Shown: positions 1 through 14,099 of the stretch, piece after piece
Layout: each line of letters starts with the position of its first letter
Numbering within the stretch: the stretch's first letter is position 1
Source of the DNA: Perca fluviatilis
Taxonomy: Eukaryota; Chordata; Actinopteri; Perciformes; Percidae
Reading direction: 5' to 3'
DNA length: 64,000 nucleotides
Assembly: GCF_010015445.1 (NCBI RefSeq)
Contig: NC_053129.1
Coordinates: 16,567,249-16,631,248, forward strand
The notes under the pieces: model-generated
The model's database searches: none
Seen by the model: the letters and a program-made list of their open reading frames with translations, nothing else
Told to the model about the DNA's origin: nothing
Translations under genes and position numbers: made by a program

Positions 1-3000
1 AAGACTGGAAACAGGGGGAAACAGCTAGTCTAGCATAAAACCACAACTTGTCACTTTTACATATCATACAGACAAAGTATCGGTATTGGTTGTTTTACAA
101 GTATTTCAATACATTTTCTGTCTGAACTGTTAACATGCTAAAACCTGAACCTCAAACACAATGACGAAACCTAACACCCACATCATAAACCCTTGAAACA
201 AGTTTTCAAAAAATACATTTTCCGCTTTTCACGCAGATGCCAATTCTAAATCACACTTCTTTTTTTTTTCAAATCCCCCGCACGCAATTCACCACATTTG
301 GCACAATCTTCATAACTAAAGTCTCTTGTGTTCATGCGGACAGCATTGTCCTTCAAAATCCTGAAGTGAAATGATCAATTGGCTGCACTGATGATGACTC
401 ACAGGTGCAAACACTAGTTACTAAATTAGTCAATTACAAATCAGAGCAGGGGGCCAAAGGTGAGCTCTCTTGTTTTGGAGATGAATGGATGGCAACTATG
501 CAGAGAGATATGGAGGGAGAGGGTAAGAGGAGGAAGAGGATGGCAAAAAAAGAGGAAGAGGGAGTTGTATCTTGGATGGAGGTCTGGGCCACTTCAGTCG
601 ATTGTGTTGTTGCCGTCTTTTAAGAGTGAAGGTGGCACTTTACTTTAACTCCCATTATTTTTACTTTTAAAGTAAGACTATGCAATTTACTTTCTATGTA
701 CTTTACTCTGGTACTGCTGATAGGCCTACACACACTTTTCCTAATCATTGTACTGCGTAATACATTTGGGAAGCTGGGTATTTCTATTTGTGTCAAAAGA
801 AATGTGTGAGAATTTCACAATTTGCTTTACTTGTTACGTATTGACATTTAAACATCAAAATGAAGTAACAAAAAAAAAATGTATGTACACCCTCTTAAAA
901 TACATAAATGAAAGGTGGATTTTATTTTATTCCTCTAAATTAAGTTTGCAGACATCATTTTAGATTTTCATTTTGGATATAGAACACAATATATGAATGT
1001 CTTTTCTAAACCAAAACACATTCCACAAATATTAATGAGAAGAATCAACTTATCGTGTTTTTATTCTACCACGCTTTTTGCAGCTTGCTTCTCCATCTTC
1101 ACACCAGATACCCCAGCTGTCCCTCCATCACACTGCGTCCCACAAACTGGGGGGGCAGGGCAGAGGGAGGCCTCTATTCAATGGACCTCTTACTTTTGTG
1201 TCGCCTTTTTAAACTCGCTTCCAAACACACAGACCCCTCCCCCCCCCACACTTCACTGCAACATACAGCACCAAACAGCAAACATGCAGCAAACATGTTC
1301 TCAATTTATACGGAACCTAAAATAGTAGTTTTCAACCTCATTTCCTGATAAAATATGTAAAGAAGCACCAACAAAAACTTTGTGTACTTTTCCACATCAC
1401 ATATATAATCAATCCCAGTAACCTTATTTATGCACTGTGTACTGAAATTATAGTGCTACCAAAACTAAAATTGTCTACGGTCAAGTATGGTCAGTATGTG
1501 ACATACAATGAGACATATGGTGACGGCATGAGGCTTGACTTAAACCACAACTACATTTAAAGATCTCGTACTGAAACTGAGCCAAGATGCATGTCCAGGG
1601 ATCGAACCAAGACAGATAGGGGGAGAGACCTCAGGGAGCAATAATGGCTGTTCTCAGTGTGGTAATCAAACTAATCTCTGTCTTCTTCTCTTACTTGTTT
1701 TCTATCTCTAACACTAGCACAAATGGAGTATCTCTCTTTCTTCTTCTCTTTCTTTACTTAGCAGTGACAAGGTGTAGTCCCCCAGTATTGCCTGCCTCTA
1801 GTTAACATGTGATACAGATTTGTCTCTCAGCGTGTGGAATTTGTGTGACTCCTATAAACACAAACAAATTCACTGTCAAATACAAAATCTAAGCATTGCA
1901 GTAGGTCTGTATGAGGCACAGTATTTTGTGTATTCAGGGCTGTACTTCTTTGTTATATTAGCCTATATTATGTTCAGGAAATTACACATGCACAACTATA
2001 TAACCCTTGCTCTCATTATACGAGTGGCAGATGCACAAAAGTGAAGAAACGAAAGCAAACATTGCTTTTGTGAAGGAACACTGCTTTACACGCTTTCCCC
2101 CCCACGCATATCAAATGTGTTTCGGCAATTGGAAGGCATAATTCAGGGTGGAGGAAAAAAAGAGGAGCTGCTCTTGGAGGCAACCTAGCCAATTAATTTG
2201 CAGCTCAGATCTCAGAGCCTCACTGGAGAGGTGCTAGGCTACATACTACTCGGCTAATTTGTGTAGCAGGTCTGTATTAAATATATGCATGAGGCTAATT
2301 CGGTTAGTGTCGTAGCCCTGTAGCTGTGGTGAGTGCGGCGCTAGCTCCCATTAGCGATGTTTCTGCCTCCAGTAGAAATCAACAGAAGTAGAGGCCGACG
2401 CCGCTTTTTTGCATAAAGAAAACAAAATTAAATTTACTTCGCTAAATCAAAGTGCAGTGCCAAATGTGGGAGTCTCTCTCCCTCTCTGTTTGCTCGCCTG
2501 TCTGTCTTCTCTCTCTGAGGGATAAATTACTCCAGAATCATAAAAGAGTAAAACAAAATTACAGAGGGAGAGGAAAAGAGAGATTTTAGTCAAGTGGGAT
2601 TCCCCCTCCCAAACAATTCCAGCATGCTCCTTTTTTACTTCTTTCTGTGTCTCTTTGGTTGTACCATGCATGTATTTACAGCATTTGTGTGTTCCTATCA
2701 GCTTAATCTCACAGGAGAATTCACATTTATGTGTACAAAAAATAAACTTTTTGTGACTGATATGCACAAAAACAGACAGGCGGGCCATGTGGGCTCAAGC
2801 AGGGGTAACGCACATGAGCATACGCTCCTCTATGTCTTTAGGGGACTTTTAACTTCACAAATCTTCAACAATGCATATATTTTTACACTTATCTTGTGTT
2901 AATAATTCAAACAATAACTAAAACACATTTTCTTGGTAGCTGTAGAGAACATAAATGAGGTGATGTAAGAACTTGCGAACATCAGAACTTTCACGGGGTT

Positions 3001-3515
3001 TCTTTTTTTCTGTTTATGGGTTTTCTTAAAAATCTACCGAGCCAATGACTCTATGACCTTAACGCTGGTTGCTACCCGCCATAAAAGTCAATCAGAAAGC
3101 ACAGATGGTAGAGGGTGAAAGGTGGATGGCAAGTTAGGTTTAATAACAGAATGTAAATTGCTCTGATATTATGCAATGTTTCCCTTTTACAAAATGACAT
3201 TATAACTTTAAGGGAGCAGATGCAGCAGGTAGCCCCCTCCCTCACCCCTACAAAACAAATCCAAATGTAACCCCTGGCCTCAACCAGTTACTTGTGACCA
3301 AAACCTAACTTATTTGAAAGGACGTTATTAGAATGTTAACCTTTAAACTTGAATTTGACTCATGACCATGTGAATATCTTGGTTTTTCTCACTCGTTCGG
3401 TACTGACTTTATTTTGTGTATTTCTATTGTCAAATTCAGGTGGCAAGTTATGTTTGTAAAAAGAAAAGAAATACAGAGTGTGTGTGTTTTGCATTGTAAT
3501 GTAGCCTATGTGTGT
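1..3515. other. No gene recognised; left edge of the window
   Basis: AT-rich sequence with scattered short frames, none with family resemblance. A minus-strand frame at 2447-2788 and a plus-strand frame overlapping it are unrelated shadows of each other. Confidence 0.4.
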
Positions 3516-3628
3516 GTGTCCAAGAGAGAAAGAGAAAGAGAAAGAGAAAGCTCCTTGCAGTATACCGCAGAGCTAGTCTGTAAAAAAAAAGAGCCGCTTG
3601 GCTGTTCCTATTGAACTTGACCTGGGGG

Positions 3629-3633
3629 CCAGA

Positions 3634-3703
<70 letters not shown>

Positions 3704-3727
3704 TGCGCACTGCCAGATCAATGTGTC
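3629..3727 (+). repeat. (GT)n(GA)n compound microsatellite between direct repeats
   Basis: GT (about 3640-3685) passes into GA (3685-3703). The same 14-bp string GCCAGATCAATGTG borders it on both sides (from 3628 and from 3713). A GAGAAA repeat lies nearby at 3522-3550. Confidence 0.85.
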
Positions 3728-3769
3728 TCCGTGTGCCACGGAATGAGAGAGCACACTGATTACCCAGGG

Positions 3770-4530
3770 GTGGCAGGAGGGAGGGGTGCAGGAGGAGGAG
3801 GAGGAGGGTGAGGGAGGTGGGAGGGATGAGAGGATGGAGGAGGAGGAGGATGATACAGAAGGGAAGGAGGGGAGGAAGAGAGGGGGGAATGAGATTGAGC
3901 AGAGGACAGAGCTGAGACCAGGATCAGGAGAGAAGCTCAGCTCATTTCATTTTCATTTTCCCTTCATTTCACTGCGAGCTGAGCCGTGCGTCGAGGCATT
4001 CCACATGGATGGGGTGCCAAAATTTAGATCCGCAGCCAGATGGCATAGATCATTCGGGAAATAGCAACACAATCTGAATAGAATGGGATCATTGGGGGCC
4101 AGTGATCCATGCTCTTTTTTTTCCCTCTTTCCCCCTTTTCTTTCTTGGTAGCACCTGAACATTCATAAACCCAAAGCTCACATGACCAGGAAGATTCTGG
4201 TTTACAAGGTAGACATAAAACCTCGCCAGCCTCAAGGCCATTGACAGCATCCATTTAAGTGTGTGTTTGAAGACGTTTGCTGTCTGTGTCCTCACCCGTT
4301 TGTCTTGTTTTTTCATGTTTTCATCGTTACGAGCATGGACTGCAGCCCAATCCTGAGCACTGCAGGGGCTCCTCTCATCTCTCTCGCTCAGTATAGTTCC
4401 CGTCACTAGCAGTTCTGTTTGCAAACCCCTGCCCGTGTCCAATCTGCACGTAGCCAGTGTAAAGTGTATCCGTGTGTGTGAAAGAGAGAGAGATAGTTTT
4501 TTTAATGGAGGTGGGAGGTGTTCTGCCATA
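3770..4530. other. Purine-rich (GGA) tract and adjoining unique sequence
   Basis: GGAGGA-rich low complexity from 3775 to about 3900 is followed by unique-looking sequence to 4300. Frames on both strands are open here but reflect composition; no exon was recognised. Confidence 0.4.
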
Positions 4531-4539
4531 TTTTTGAAG

Positions 4540-7100
4540 GGCTATATTTCATCTGTGATGTATATTGTATGTATATATATCAGCCCATGAGAATTGTAAA
4601 ACACAGCCCAAATGTATAAGAATGTAACTGTGTGTGTGTGTGTGTGTGTGTGAGTGTTTGTGTGTGTGTGCGCATGAAGGAGCCCAGGAAACAATTGAAA
4701 AAACATTTGCCAATTCCTCAACCTGTTTGAAAGGAGGTGAACGGAGAGCGTTCACCTCCTTTCACACTAAAATTCAAGTATAGGACATTGCGCATGGTAA
4801 GACGAATGGCACAGTGCCATCCTTTTTCAACTGTGAAAAACGTTGACTCTCCAAATGTGCCGTCCTTCATGATCGCATCAATGCCATTCCAGCATTGACA
4901 AGTAGGGAAGGAGGAGAAGCTAATGAATTCTTGACTCTTTTATTTTTGTAGGGACCTCTGTAAAAATAAATTCAGCTTTGAAGAAAATATAGGAAAAGAC
5001 GGGGATGCCAGGTTGTAAAAGTGATATTGTGGTTGTTTGAATTCTAATGTGGTACTTTGTAGGATGGGTAAAGCTGAATGTAATGCTCTTCATCTTATAC
5101 TCACACAAACTATGCATATTAGTGCATTCACTGCAGAGAAAAAGAACATTTAACATCATATAAACCCAGGGATTCAACATTGAATGTATGGTCTCAGCCA
5201 GGTAACTTTTAAAATTTAAAATATGGAAAAATATAGTCAGCCTTTGTGTGTGTTTATACGAGTGTATGTGAGTACTCATATTCGTGTGTCTGATGTTTAT
5301 ATTTTCACCAAGTGTATAGAGTCTAATTGGGTGATGTTGCACTATAAAAATAACTAAAGATGAAGTTGACAAAATGGCCAATGACCATTTCTGGCCTCAA
5401 ATGTTGTCAGAAACAGTTTCGATTTTCAGTTTTCTCAAATGGCCATGATAATAAAATAACAAAGACGATCAATGAGATCATGTTGATGTCCGAGTGAAGA
5501 AGAAATCTGTCTGTCATCTTTTGTGCAGCCTATACTTAAAATGGCATCAGTCCTATATGCACATGCTTAAGGCTAAATGCTGATAGGCTATTAAAAAACA
5601 TAATTTGTGACTGCTACTGTAAAATAAATACGTTGAAACACTGACAGCACTCTGCAATGATGTTATTTGGTAAAACAACCAAAAGAAGTTATAAGCTACA
5701 ATATATCACAGAAGAATTATTGAAATATATGACATGCATATGAAAAAACACTGTCATCGCTGCAGCTAATTGCCAATTGGAGTTTTATTAAGGCTATTAC
5801 AACCATTTTTTTTTACTCTGTGCAAGCACGCACGCACGCAAATGTTAAACTAGCTATGTAGTAATTCTGACTGAACATTAGGCTCTAAATCACATTCAGT
5901 CTCTTTTAAAACTGCTGTGTGGACATTTGTCCATCAGTTTACTTTAAACTGGAAGGGTTGGAAAGGAGTAAAGACAAAAGAGCCTAAGGAGATCCCACGC
6001 ACGAGCACACGCATGCACGCACGCACACACGCACGCACGCACGCACGCACGCACGCACACACACTCCTCCCTCTAACCTCTGTCTGTGCAGCTCTACCTC
6101 AGGAGGAAATTGAATTGCAGAGTTGACCCTACCTGACACAAGGCAAGCCCCATTGATTTTATTGAAACATGAGCTATCGATACTGAAATTGCTTTTGATT
6201 CCGTGTTTGTTTCCCAGTGACAAGTACAATGTGGATCTGATTGTCATTTCAGGGACCTACTTGTCATAATTTGAGCTTTGAAAATAAATCCCACTACTCA
6301 TAAATTACTAGAGAAACAATTTCAGTTTATGGAAAAATAATATCAGATATTTACTAAATACAATTGGGTAGGGTTCCTGTGATGAAGCTATTTTGCTGAA
6401 AGCAAAACATATTAAATTGGACTTTCATCAAATTACTTAATTGTGATTATTATTATTGATATTTATGGGCCATGTGTAATTATACATACTAAATATCCAA
6501 ACAAATTTATTGTAACATATAGCAGTTGACCAAACAAGTTTACCTCAAGGTCCATTAGCTATTCTGAAGCTTTCAATACTTTCACATGATCGTCATCAGC
6601 AGAAGGAATTTGCTCTGTTTCGTGAAAATTGAAGATGTTCAAATCGTTCTCTTCTGAGCACTATCTTATGTTAAAGTGCTCAGAAAAAAATAAAACTATT
6701 TCATGACACTGAGCAGATTCCACCAGCTGATGAAGAACATGCTGTTCCTGAGACCATGGGGAGAGATTGTTTTGACATGAAATCAGAGCAAATGTTCAAA
6801 CATTGTGTGGATCTAAGATTATGCTGTTTGTGACTTGTAACCTTTAATGCTCTCGCTGCTATAAATTCAACAGCACACCCATACATTTATTTCGTGATTT
6901 ATTTTATTGTGAATATTTACTGTGCAAAAATATGTTGATGTTGAATTTGTTCACCTCTTACACCTCTTGTGCAAATTGTTAAACACTTGCTTGGATAATT
7001 TATACTTGAGGAATTTAACATATTATAGTATAACATGACTGATATGATCTGTCAATAGATCCTGTGACTCACTGCAGCATTGCAAGTGTGATTTTCCTTT
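4540..7100. other. Intergenic sequence with short simple repeats
   Basis: (TG)n at 4630-4651, (CGCA)n at 5828-5840 and (GCAC)n at 5997-6062. No exon recognised. A segment near 6540-6700 shares CTTTCA, CATCAGC and CAAGGTCCA-type words with 19200-19370, suggesting an old shared repeat. Confidence 0.4.
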
Positions 7101-7179
7101 TAAATCTTCTCAGACTGTTCAATTCCAGTTTAGAGGACTGAAGAAGTATCAAAAAAATTCAGAGAAAAGCCTCACAAGA

Positions 7180-7272
7180 ACTACAAATGTGTGCACCAAA
7201 ACTACTGTAAGCTCATAATTATCTTGTGACCCCTTGGAAGGGTCCCAACCCTTATGTTGGGAACCACTGACT
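7180..7272 (-). repeat. hAT-like repeat end (GTGGTTCCCAAC), minus strand
   Basis: GGGTCCCAACCCTTATGTTGGGAACCACTG reads on the minus strand as CAGTGGTTCCCAAC..., a common terminus of hAT-type non-autonomous elements in vertebrates. The other end is not identified. Confidence 0.5.
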
Positions 7273-7448
7273 TACTACTATCATGACTCTCGACAAAAAA
7301 CCTCACACTGCCCATTACAACCTCGATCGTGGTAACGATCACAAAGTGCTCCGAGTAAATCAAATAAGCCGCCTCACACACAAGAACACACACCAATGCT
7401 TTTACATAAAACAATTACAGGCACACAGCTCAGGTTGGATACTTACCA

Positions 7449-7548
<100 letters not shown>

Positions 7549-7559
7549 GCCTGATGAAA

Positions 7560-8531
7560 TCCAGTGCTGAGAGGCTGTGATGGTGCATATTGATGCCCAG
7601 CCAAGAGCTTCCTGCTGGGCTTAGTTTGATCCCGATGCACCCCTGGATGGTTTTGCAACTCTGGAGACCTATGGTTAACCTGCAACATATATCTACAGAC
7701 ACGTACAGATACACACACTTCCCTCAGAGCCGTGCAAAGCTTTAGCTTTGGAATGTTTTATGAACCTGAATTTGGCTTTCTGCACACAGCCACAATTCAC
7801 TGTCACCAGAAAACTAAGCACGGCGACCTGTGTGTGCGTGTTCTCAGTGTGAAGCTGTCAGTGCTGCTCGTAGCTGGGACTCTCACTCTTTCCCTCTCTA
7901 ACACATGCTGATAGACACTCATATTTCCTGTGGTAACAAGCGTGAAAATGGACTCATAAATCCCAAGTGGTTTTACAGAGACCACATCAGCGGCCTAAAG
8001 AAGATGTATTATGTAAATAAAACAACAGGCCATCAGTAATGCTGGCTTGTTGCTGCCAGCGGATCATAATGACTCAGTGGGAGACTTATAGAGGAATACG
8101 GCAACAGTTCGATTAGGTGTGTTGTCGTACATTTGTGTGTGTGTGTGTGTGTGTTTGTGCATGCAAGCCCCCACGCAGACACACTCTGCTGCTAGATAAT
8201 TTGATATTTCATCATAAGTCTCCATCCCAGCATGGTGTGGCTCTTTGCAGCCTGCCATGGTCCAACGATCTGTCAGCAGAGCACAGGGAAGGCAGGGCCA
8301 ATCCACTTCCTTGGTGTCACGCACAAACACACACACACCAGTCACATTGTTTATTAAAGGTGAAGGAGCAAGGAAAGGTGTGTGTGTGTGTGTTTATGTG
8401 TGTGTGTGTGTGTGTGTGAGTGTGAAAGCTTGCATACAAACATAAAGTGGACTCACACACAGAGGGTGTTCAGCGGCGCTACAGAGGTACTTTGATACAT
8501 AAGCACAACTCACATATTCAGTCATTCACAC

Positions 8532-8564
<33 letters not shown>

Positions 8565-8925
8565 TACACGCACACACACGCCCTAACGGCTCGCCTAGCT
8601 CCGACCCCGTGATGGATTGGCTGCACTCCTGCCGTGACAGACGAGCGATGGATGGAGAGCTGAGAAGATGAAGGGAAGAAAGGGACGGAGGGGGAGAATG
8701 TGTGTGTGTGCATGAGTGTGTGAGGGTGTGTTAGAGGAGAGAAAAGAGCTGAGTGCAGTGGTCTTGGTGCCAGGGAGGATCTTACATGGGGCCAAGCAGA
8801 TCATTTCCTCCTCTGCAGCACGTGTCATTTATTCTAAACAAACAGCCCTTCTGTGGAAAGGAGAGAGGCTGGAGGCCTGCCCTATTTCTCTTACCTCAGC
8901 TCTCCCTCTGTCCTTCTTCACCTCC

Positions 8926-8975
<50 letters not shown>

Positions 8976-9130
8976 TGTGTGTGTGTGTGTAAACGAAAGT
9001 ACAGTCAATACTACCATGTCTATCATGCATGGACTGTTGGGCCCACAAACACAGTTTATTTGCTCTAAAATGAATGCAGAAGTCATGTAACGATTAGCTG
9101 ATGGACAGAAATTACTCAACAACTTTGAAT
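7560..9130. other. Microsatellite-dense intergenic sequence
   Basis: Short GT arrays at 8134-8154, 8379-8420 and 8932-8991 and a (CT)n(CA)n compound at 8529-8580. The block between 8170 and 8330 looks unique and of balanced composition. No exon recognised. Confidence 0.5.
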
Positions 9131-9138
9131 TATTAATG

Positions 9139-9445
9139 TAAAGGGGCACTCTACCAACACTGCACATAAAGTTTCAGTGTACTAATCATGAGGAGCACTA
9201 CTCAGCCTGTGGAGCCTGTTGTACAATGTTGTTTTGTGGGTCTGGATAGCGATGTAAAAATTTTGTATTGACCTTGGAGACTTAAAATGTAAAACAGGAA
9301 ACCTGTGTTACTAACTACTGTAGGCATGGGATTTGAAAGAACAGGGCATTTGTCACAGAGGGTGTAAGGAAACTTGTAAAGTCTGCCTACTTTTTGGACT
9401 ACTGTAACTGTACTGTAATACTAAATCACTGGAGCACTCCTTTAA
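9139..9445 (+). mobile_element. MITE-like element with AAAGGRGYRCTC termini
   Basis: The left end TAAAGGGGCACTCTACC and the right end GGAGCACTCCTTTAA are imperfect inverted repeats. Internal words (TGGGTCTGGATAGC, TTTTTGGACTACTGTAA) match a repeat I recall from other teleosts. No coding capacity. Confidence 0.6.
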
Positions 9446-10030
9446 TTGTCTAACACTATGTAACACCACTTTTAAAATACAAGGCTATTTAACACTGCAT
9501 TAATGCAATGAGAGCTGACAAGCTTTGGGAAAAACCATGCTATATTGTCCTGCAAAAAAGTGAAACCTGGCTTAACTTTTTCAGTGTCTTTGAGGTGTCC
9601 AGAAACACACTGCATTGGCAAACTACATGTTACTTTTCCGGTAGATTAGTTTGTACCATGAAGACTGTAACATTGGGATCATCACTGATACATTTTTCCT
9701 TCAAACATAAGTTTCCAGAGTTGTGAAATCATTATACCACATGGTATTACAAACTGCTGTGCATAGTTTTGGAGTTTGATAAGACATCGTCTCACTTGGT
9801 ACCTGAAACTACATGCCCCGATCAAAGCAGTAAATGAGTCATTTATCAGGCAAAGATATTAAACAGGGTGATGATTTGCTGCATTTCTTTGTTTTATATC
9901 ATTCTAAATTGAATATCTTTTCAACCATGGTGGTTGCAGAAAACAAGCTATTTAAAGATGTAACCTTTGGCTCTGAGAAGATGTGATGTGGATGTACCAC
10001 TATTTCTGTCATTTAAAAAAGTAATTAACA

Positions 10031-10160
10031 GTCCTGGTAGCCTAGTGGTTTAGATGCACACCAAATAATTCTAGCCAGGGACCTTTGTTGCATGTCACAT
10101 GTCTTTTTCCCCCACATTTCCTGTCTGAATCAACACTGTCAGCTATCAAATAATGCAAAA
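10031..10160 (+). mobile_element. Degraded tRNA-derived SINE
   Basis: GTAGCCTAGTGGTTTAGATG resembles the tRNA-like A-box head of fish SINEs. TTGCATGTCACATGTC, TTTCCTGTCTGAATC and an A-rich end resemble the usual body and tail. The B box is poorly preserved. Confidence 0.55.
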
Positions 10161-10939
10161 AATGTCCCACACAAAATCAACATTGATAGTGAAAATAGTC
10201 TTGCCGTCCTATCTCAATACAAATAAATACTGCATATGTGCTTGCATGTGTGATCATTGTGAATGTGCATACAGAGCCTCCATGCAAGCGCCTATACCAC
10301 CTGTCCTTGCTGCATTAAATAGCCATGTTAGGCATTGTGTCAGACACGATTTGTGTTTTCCAACCAGGAGTGTGTTGTGTGTGCAAACCACCAATTACAT
10401 TCGCTCCTAATTACACACTTAAAGATGTAATTAGGCCTGCCTGTTCCATTGCTACACAAAGAGATATCACACAGTGCACCAGGAGGGAGAAGGTTCACAC
10501 ACAGGCAAGCAAACACACACGTGTTTTAATTAACATATTAATTGTGCACACTTAACATATATGAAAACCAACTTGGAAACAAATATAGTGGCTGGTTATT
10601 GGCTTTACGTGCTACGGGTTGAGTCTTTACAATGGCCGAGAAAGCTCAATGCACTGCAGCTTGCATGCAAATGAATAAAATGCAAAGAAAAATGTCTTCA
10701 CTACTTACTAAAAAAAAGATTTTCTGAAGTCATCCACTCTTTGGATATTGATAGATATTGGCTATACCATATGCTAGTGCTTATCATCATAGGGTCCCTC
10801 AGAAAACTCAGAAATGTCCGTTGTGTTTGACTTGCAGCATGTCTGTGTTTGTTTGTATTTTCTTGCAGCATTTTCTAAAATGAGTGTATGTGTTGTTCAA
10901 AGTAGGAAATATACTTTTATTTATTAATTATGTTTTCTT

Positions 10940-11345
10940 AACCTGCAGAAATTGTGTTTTTGGCCATTTGGGGGCAGCAGAAAAACAACAATTATCTATT
11001 ACCATGTATAAAAAACCGTTGATGGTTTACACAGTCAGCAAACGTGAAACAACATTGAATGGACTATGAAAGTCCAAAATTCATTCTCTTTATAGCACTG
11101 TTTTTGGCTTCCACCAGCTCCAGAGGAAAATATCTGGCTAGTTCACTGCTAAATGCTCCACTATGCTCACCAGCTAGCCGTTAATTCTGTCTGGTTATTG
11201 GTGCTGAACGTTTTTCAAAACTATAACTGTAAATGAGAGTGAACAGTTAAGTTCTGGGCCCTAAAACCAAAAATAATTGGTTGGAAGTGTTGGAAGACAC
11301 TAAAATGCTCCATAGAGTCGGGAGATTTACTGTGGGTTCATCACC
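10940..11345 (+). repeat. Teleost interspersed repeat, copy A
   Basis: Contains TTTGGGGGCAGCAGAAA, CCAGCTCCAGAGGAAAATAT, AAATGCTCCACTATGCTCAC and CAGCTAGCC. The same words recur in copies at 14150-14390 (reverse) and 50380-50640. Confidence 0.6.
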
Positions 11346-11349
11346 ACTT

Positions 11350-12065
11350 TCCCATACACATCATCACATACACGTCATTTAATTCATTTTAAATATAAAA
11401 ATATTGATTGGAGTAGCTTTGAAGTACAGAGCGTTTAGCTCTCCAGTCGGCCGTAATTTCGAACAAATTGCATCAGTCAGGATGTCCTTGCATGTACTGA
11501 GCCAAAGGTGTACTTTATGCTTAACGTCGCCCTTCTTTATCCTCTGTTGCCTCTGTCTAAACTACACTATGTAATAAAAACGTCACCTCCTTAAAAATAA
11601 TCTAAAAAGTCAATAAATGTGATCAAAATAAAGATATGACACCCTGGGAAATCACAGACAGAAGCGAGCAAACACACCTAATCGTTACCTCAACAAGCAT
11701 GCTGCGGCATCCGAGGCACTGAGCTACAAGAGGAATGAGGCACGAGCCTTCGTCTGAACCCTGAAATATGAGCGGTGTATGTGTGTGTGTGTGTGTGAGT
11801 GTATTTAGCAGCCCTCACTATCTAGCTGGCTGCTTAAGAATCCAGTCACATCTCTTGCTAGCAGGCAGGCAGTAAGGCGCTTTCACGCTCACAGGTTTGC
11901 TTTAGTTGGGTCTAATACCCCTTTCTCTGTATGTGTATGTATTTGTGCGTGTGTGTGTGCACATGAGCATATGCCTAAATCTGACTATATGTGTGTCTAA
12001 CTCCCCACTTCTTTGTTTCTTTACTTTTTTGTTTGTGTGCGACAGTTGTGTGCTAATGTTTATGC
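11350..12065. other. Intergenic sequence, no gene recognised
   Basis: A short (GT)n at 11778-11798; otherwise no recognisable feature. Confidence 0.4.

Positions 12066-12067
<2 letters not shown>

Positions 12068-12131
<64 letters not shown>
12068..12131 (+). repeat. (GT)n microsatellite, left arm of an inverted pair
   Basis: About 62 bp of pure GT. It is complementary in kind to the CA array that starts 81 bp to its right. Confidence 0.95.
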
Positions 12132-12211
12132 GGCTCTCGGCGGCACTGATAAACCCACTTAGACTCTCCCCTGATCTGTTCACTCTGGGCTGGCAGCCCC
12201 CTGCCTTGGCT

Positions 12212-12344
<133 letters not shown>

Positions 12345-14090
12345 CCCTCTGCTTTAGCTGCTAGCTGATCTGTGACGTCCTGCCACTCAAACGCAGCTCT
12401 GTTGAGACACTGCACAAAGGAGGAGAGGAGGCTGGGAGTGGAGGGAGGAAGGGAGGAAGGGAAGGAGGTGGTGGTGGGGTGGAGAGAGAGAGAAAGAGAG
12501 GGTATCAGTGTCTTTCCTTTGGGTCCCTGCTAGCTCCCGCTCTCTGGCTGCCTCCTTATCTCACTACTCCTCACTCTCCTCCACCTGACTGGCTTTGGCA
12601 GCGGCTCTTCACTCTCCAACTCCCCTCCCCTTTTCTCTCCCTATATTCCCCTCTCTTTCTCTGCCCCATCTCTATTTCCCTCCTGTCTTTATTTCCCTAC
12701 CTGACCAAATGCCAGTTCATCTCTCTCATTTACTTACTAAAGAAAGAGAGGCAGAGCACGTCATGTAGACATTTTGCAAAAAAAAGCATTGTATGGAACA
12801 GAGAAAAACGTGGTTTGACAAGGAAATATATTGATGTACAGTGAGAGAAACAGAGGGAAGAGGAGGCAAATACAGAGGATGAGCAGAGCAAACCTGAACA
12901 GTTTTTTGTGTCTAAGCTGTATCACTGGAATGCAGCACAGTAAGCCATCGCCAGCAGCTCTGGTCGTGCTGTGCAGCTCCCACTGTTTGAATTTCTACAG
13001 CAACCCCATACATCTACTCCCTTATCATAAAGTAACCAAGCAAATAAATAAAGGTTCAGTGCACACAAATTACAAAAATCACATTTTCTCACTTCTAGTG
13101 CTATCTAACCCTGCAGACGGTTTCGGTTTTATTTGTCCCGGTTTTAAGCAACAAGTGCTCCAAATTAAATTAAAAAAAAACAACAACTAATTTATCCGTG
13201 TCCTTTAAAATGACACAAGCCTGTTTTGATATGATGCCTATTTCATCAGGAAAACATAATTTGCATGTGCTTTGCAAAATCGCTACAAATTAATGTTGAA
13301 AAATAAATCAGTTTTATGATGTTATATGGCTATGGTTATGGTTTGATTAGGTTAAGGGACAAAAGCAGCTTGGTTGGGTTTAGGGAAGGAGTTGGATTGC
13401 AATGCTTTGTTCTTGATTGAGCTTCTTTGTCATGGTTACAATGATAAGATAAGATGTTTTTTGGTGCTGCTGTGGTTAAACAGCTACTCTTTCTAGAAAC
13501 AGTGTGTTGCTGTTACTCTGGTGAATCTACATAATACACTGTAAACTGTTTTCATATGGACTACTTTTTTTGGTAGAAAGTAGTTCTAATGACACCTGTG
13601 ACACCTACGAGTGACATCTTTGATTTATCCAGTGTGAGCACCACACATGTAATTATATTCACGTTCACTGTATTGGGATGGTGGCAGAATATATTTCAGA
13701 GACATATATATGTGAAATATGAACCAACAAGACTGTCCTCCCCTGAAAAATGCTTCTAGACGTCGTTTGTTCAAGCAGCAAAATACAACCTATATTTATG
13801 TTTATAGTGGCGGTACCCTGTAGTGGCTGTAGTAATTATGATGGGAGCAAAGCAGGAATTAAGGTGACGAAATATAGAGCGCCAAATTTCTGCATAAGGA
13901 GGTAGGATGGGGTGGTTGATGAGTCAAACAAATACAGGACAGTCACCCGGGAGATGGGGTCCTGTTTGAAACTAAAAGTAAACAGTGATTTTGTTTTTAA
14001 CTTAACGAACATCACGGTAGTTTTGATGCCTAAAAATTACCAAACTCCGACCATTTCACAACGTTACAGACGTGTTTAAAATCGTGACCT
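12345..14090. other. Intergenic sequence, pyrimidine-rich at its left
   Basis: A GGA-rich then CT-rich tract at 12418-12690 is followed by AT-rich sequence. Frames at 12479-13190 reflect composition; no exon recognised. Confidence 0.4.
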
Positions 14091-14099
14091 TGACATTCA

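Noticed and set aside
4089..4529. 146-residue minus-strand frame
   Set aside because: No recognised family, no splice context, overlapping open frames on both strands; most likely chance.
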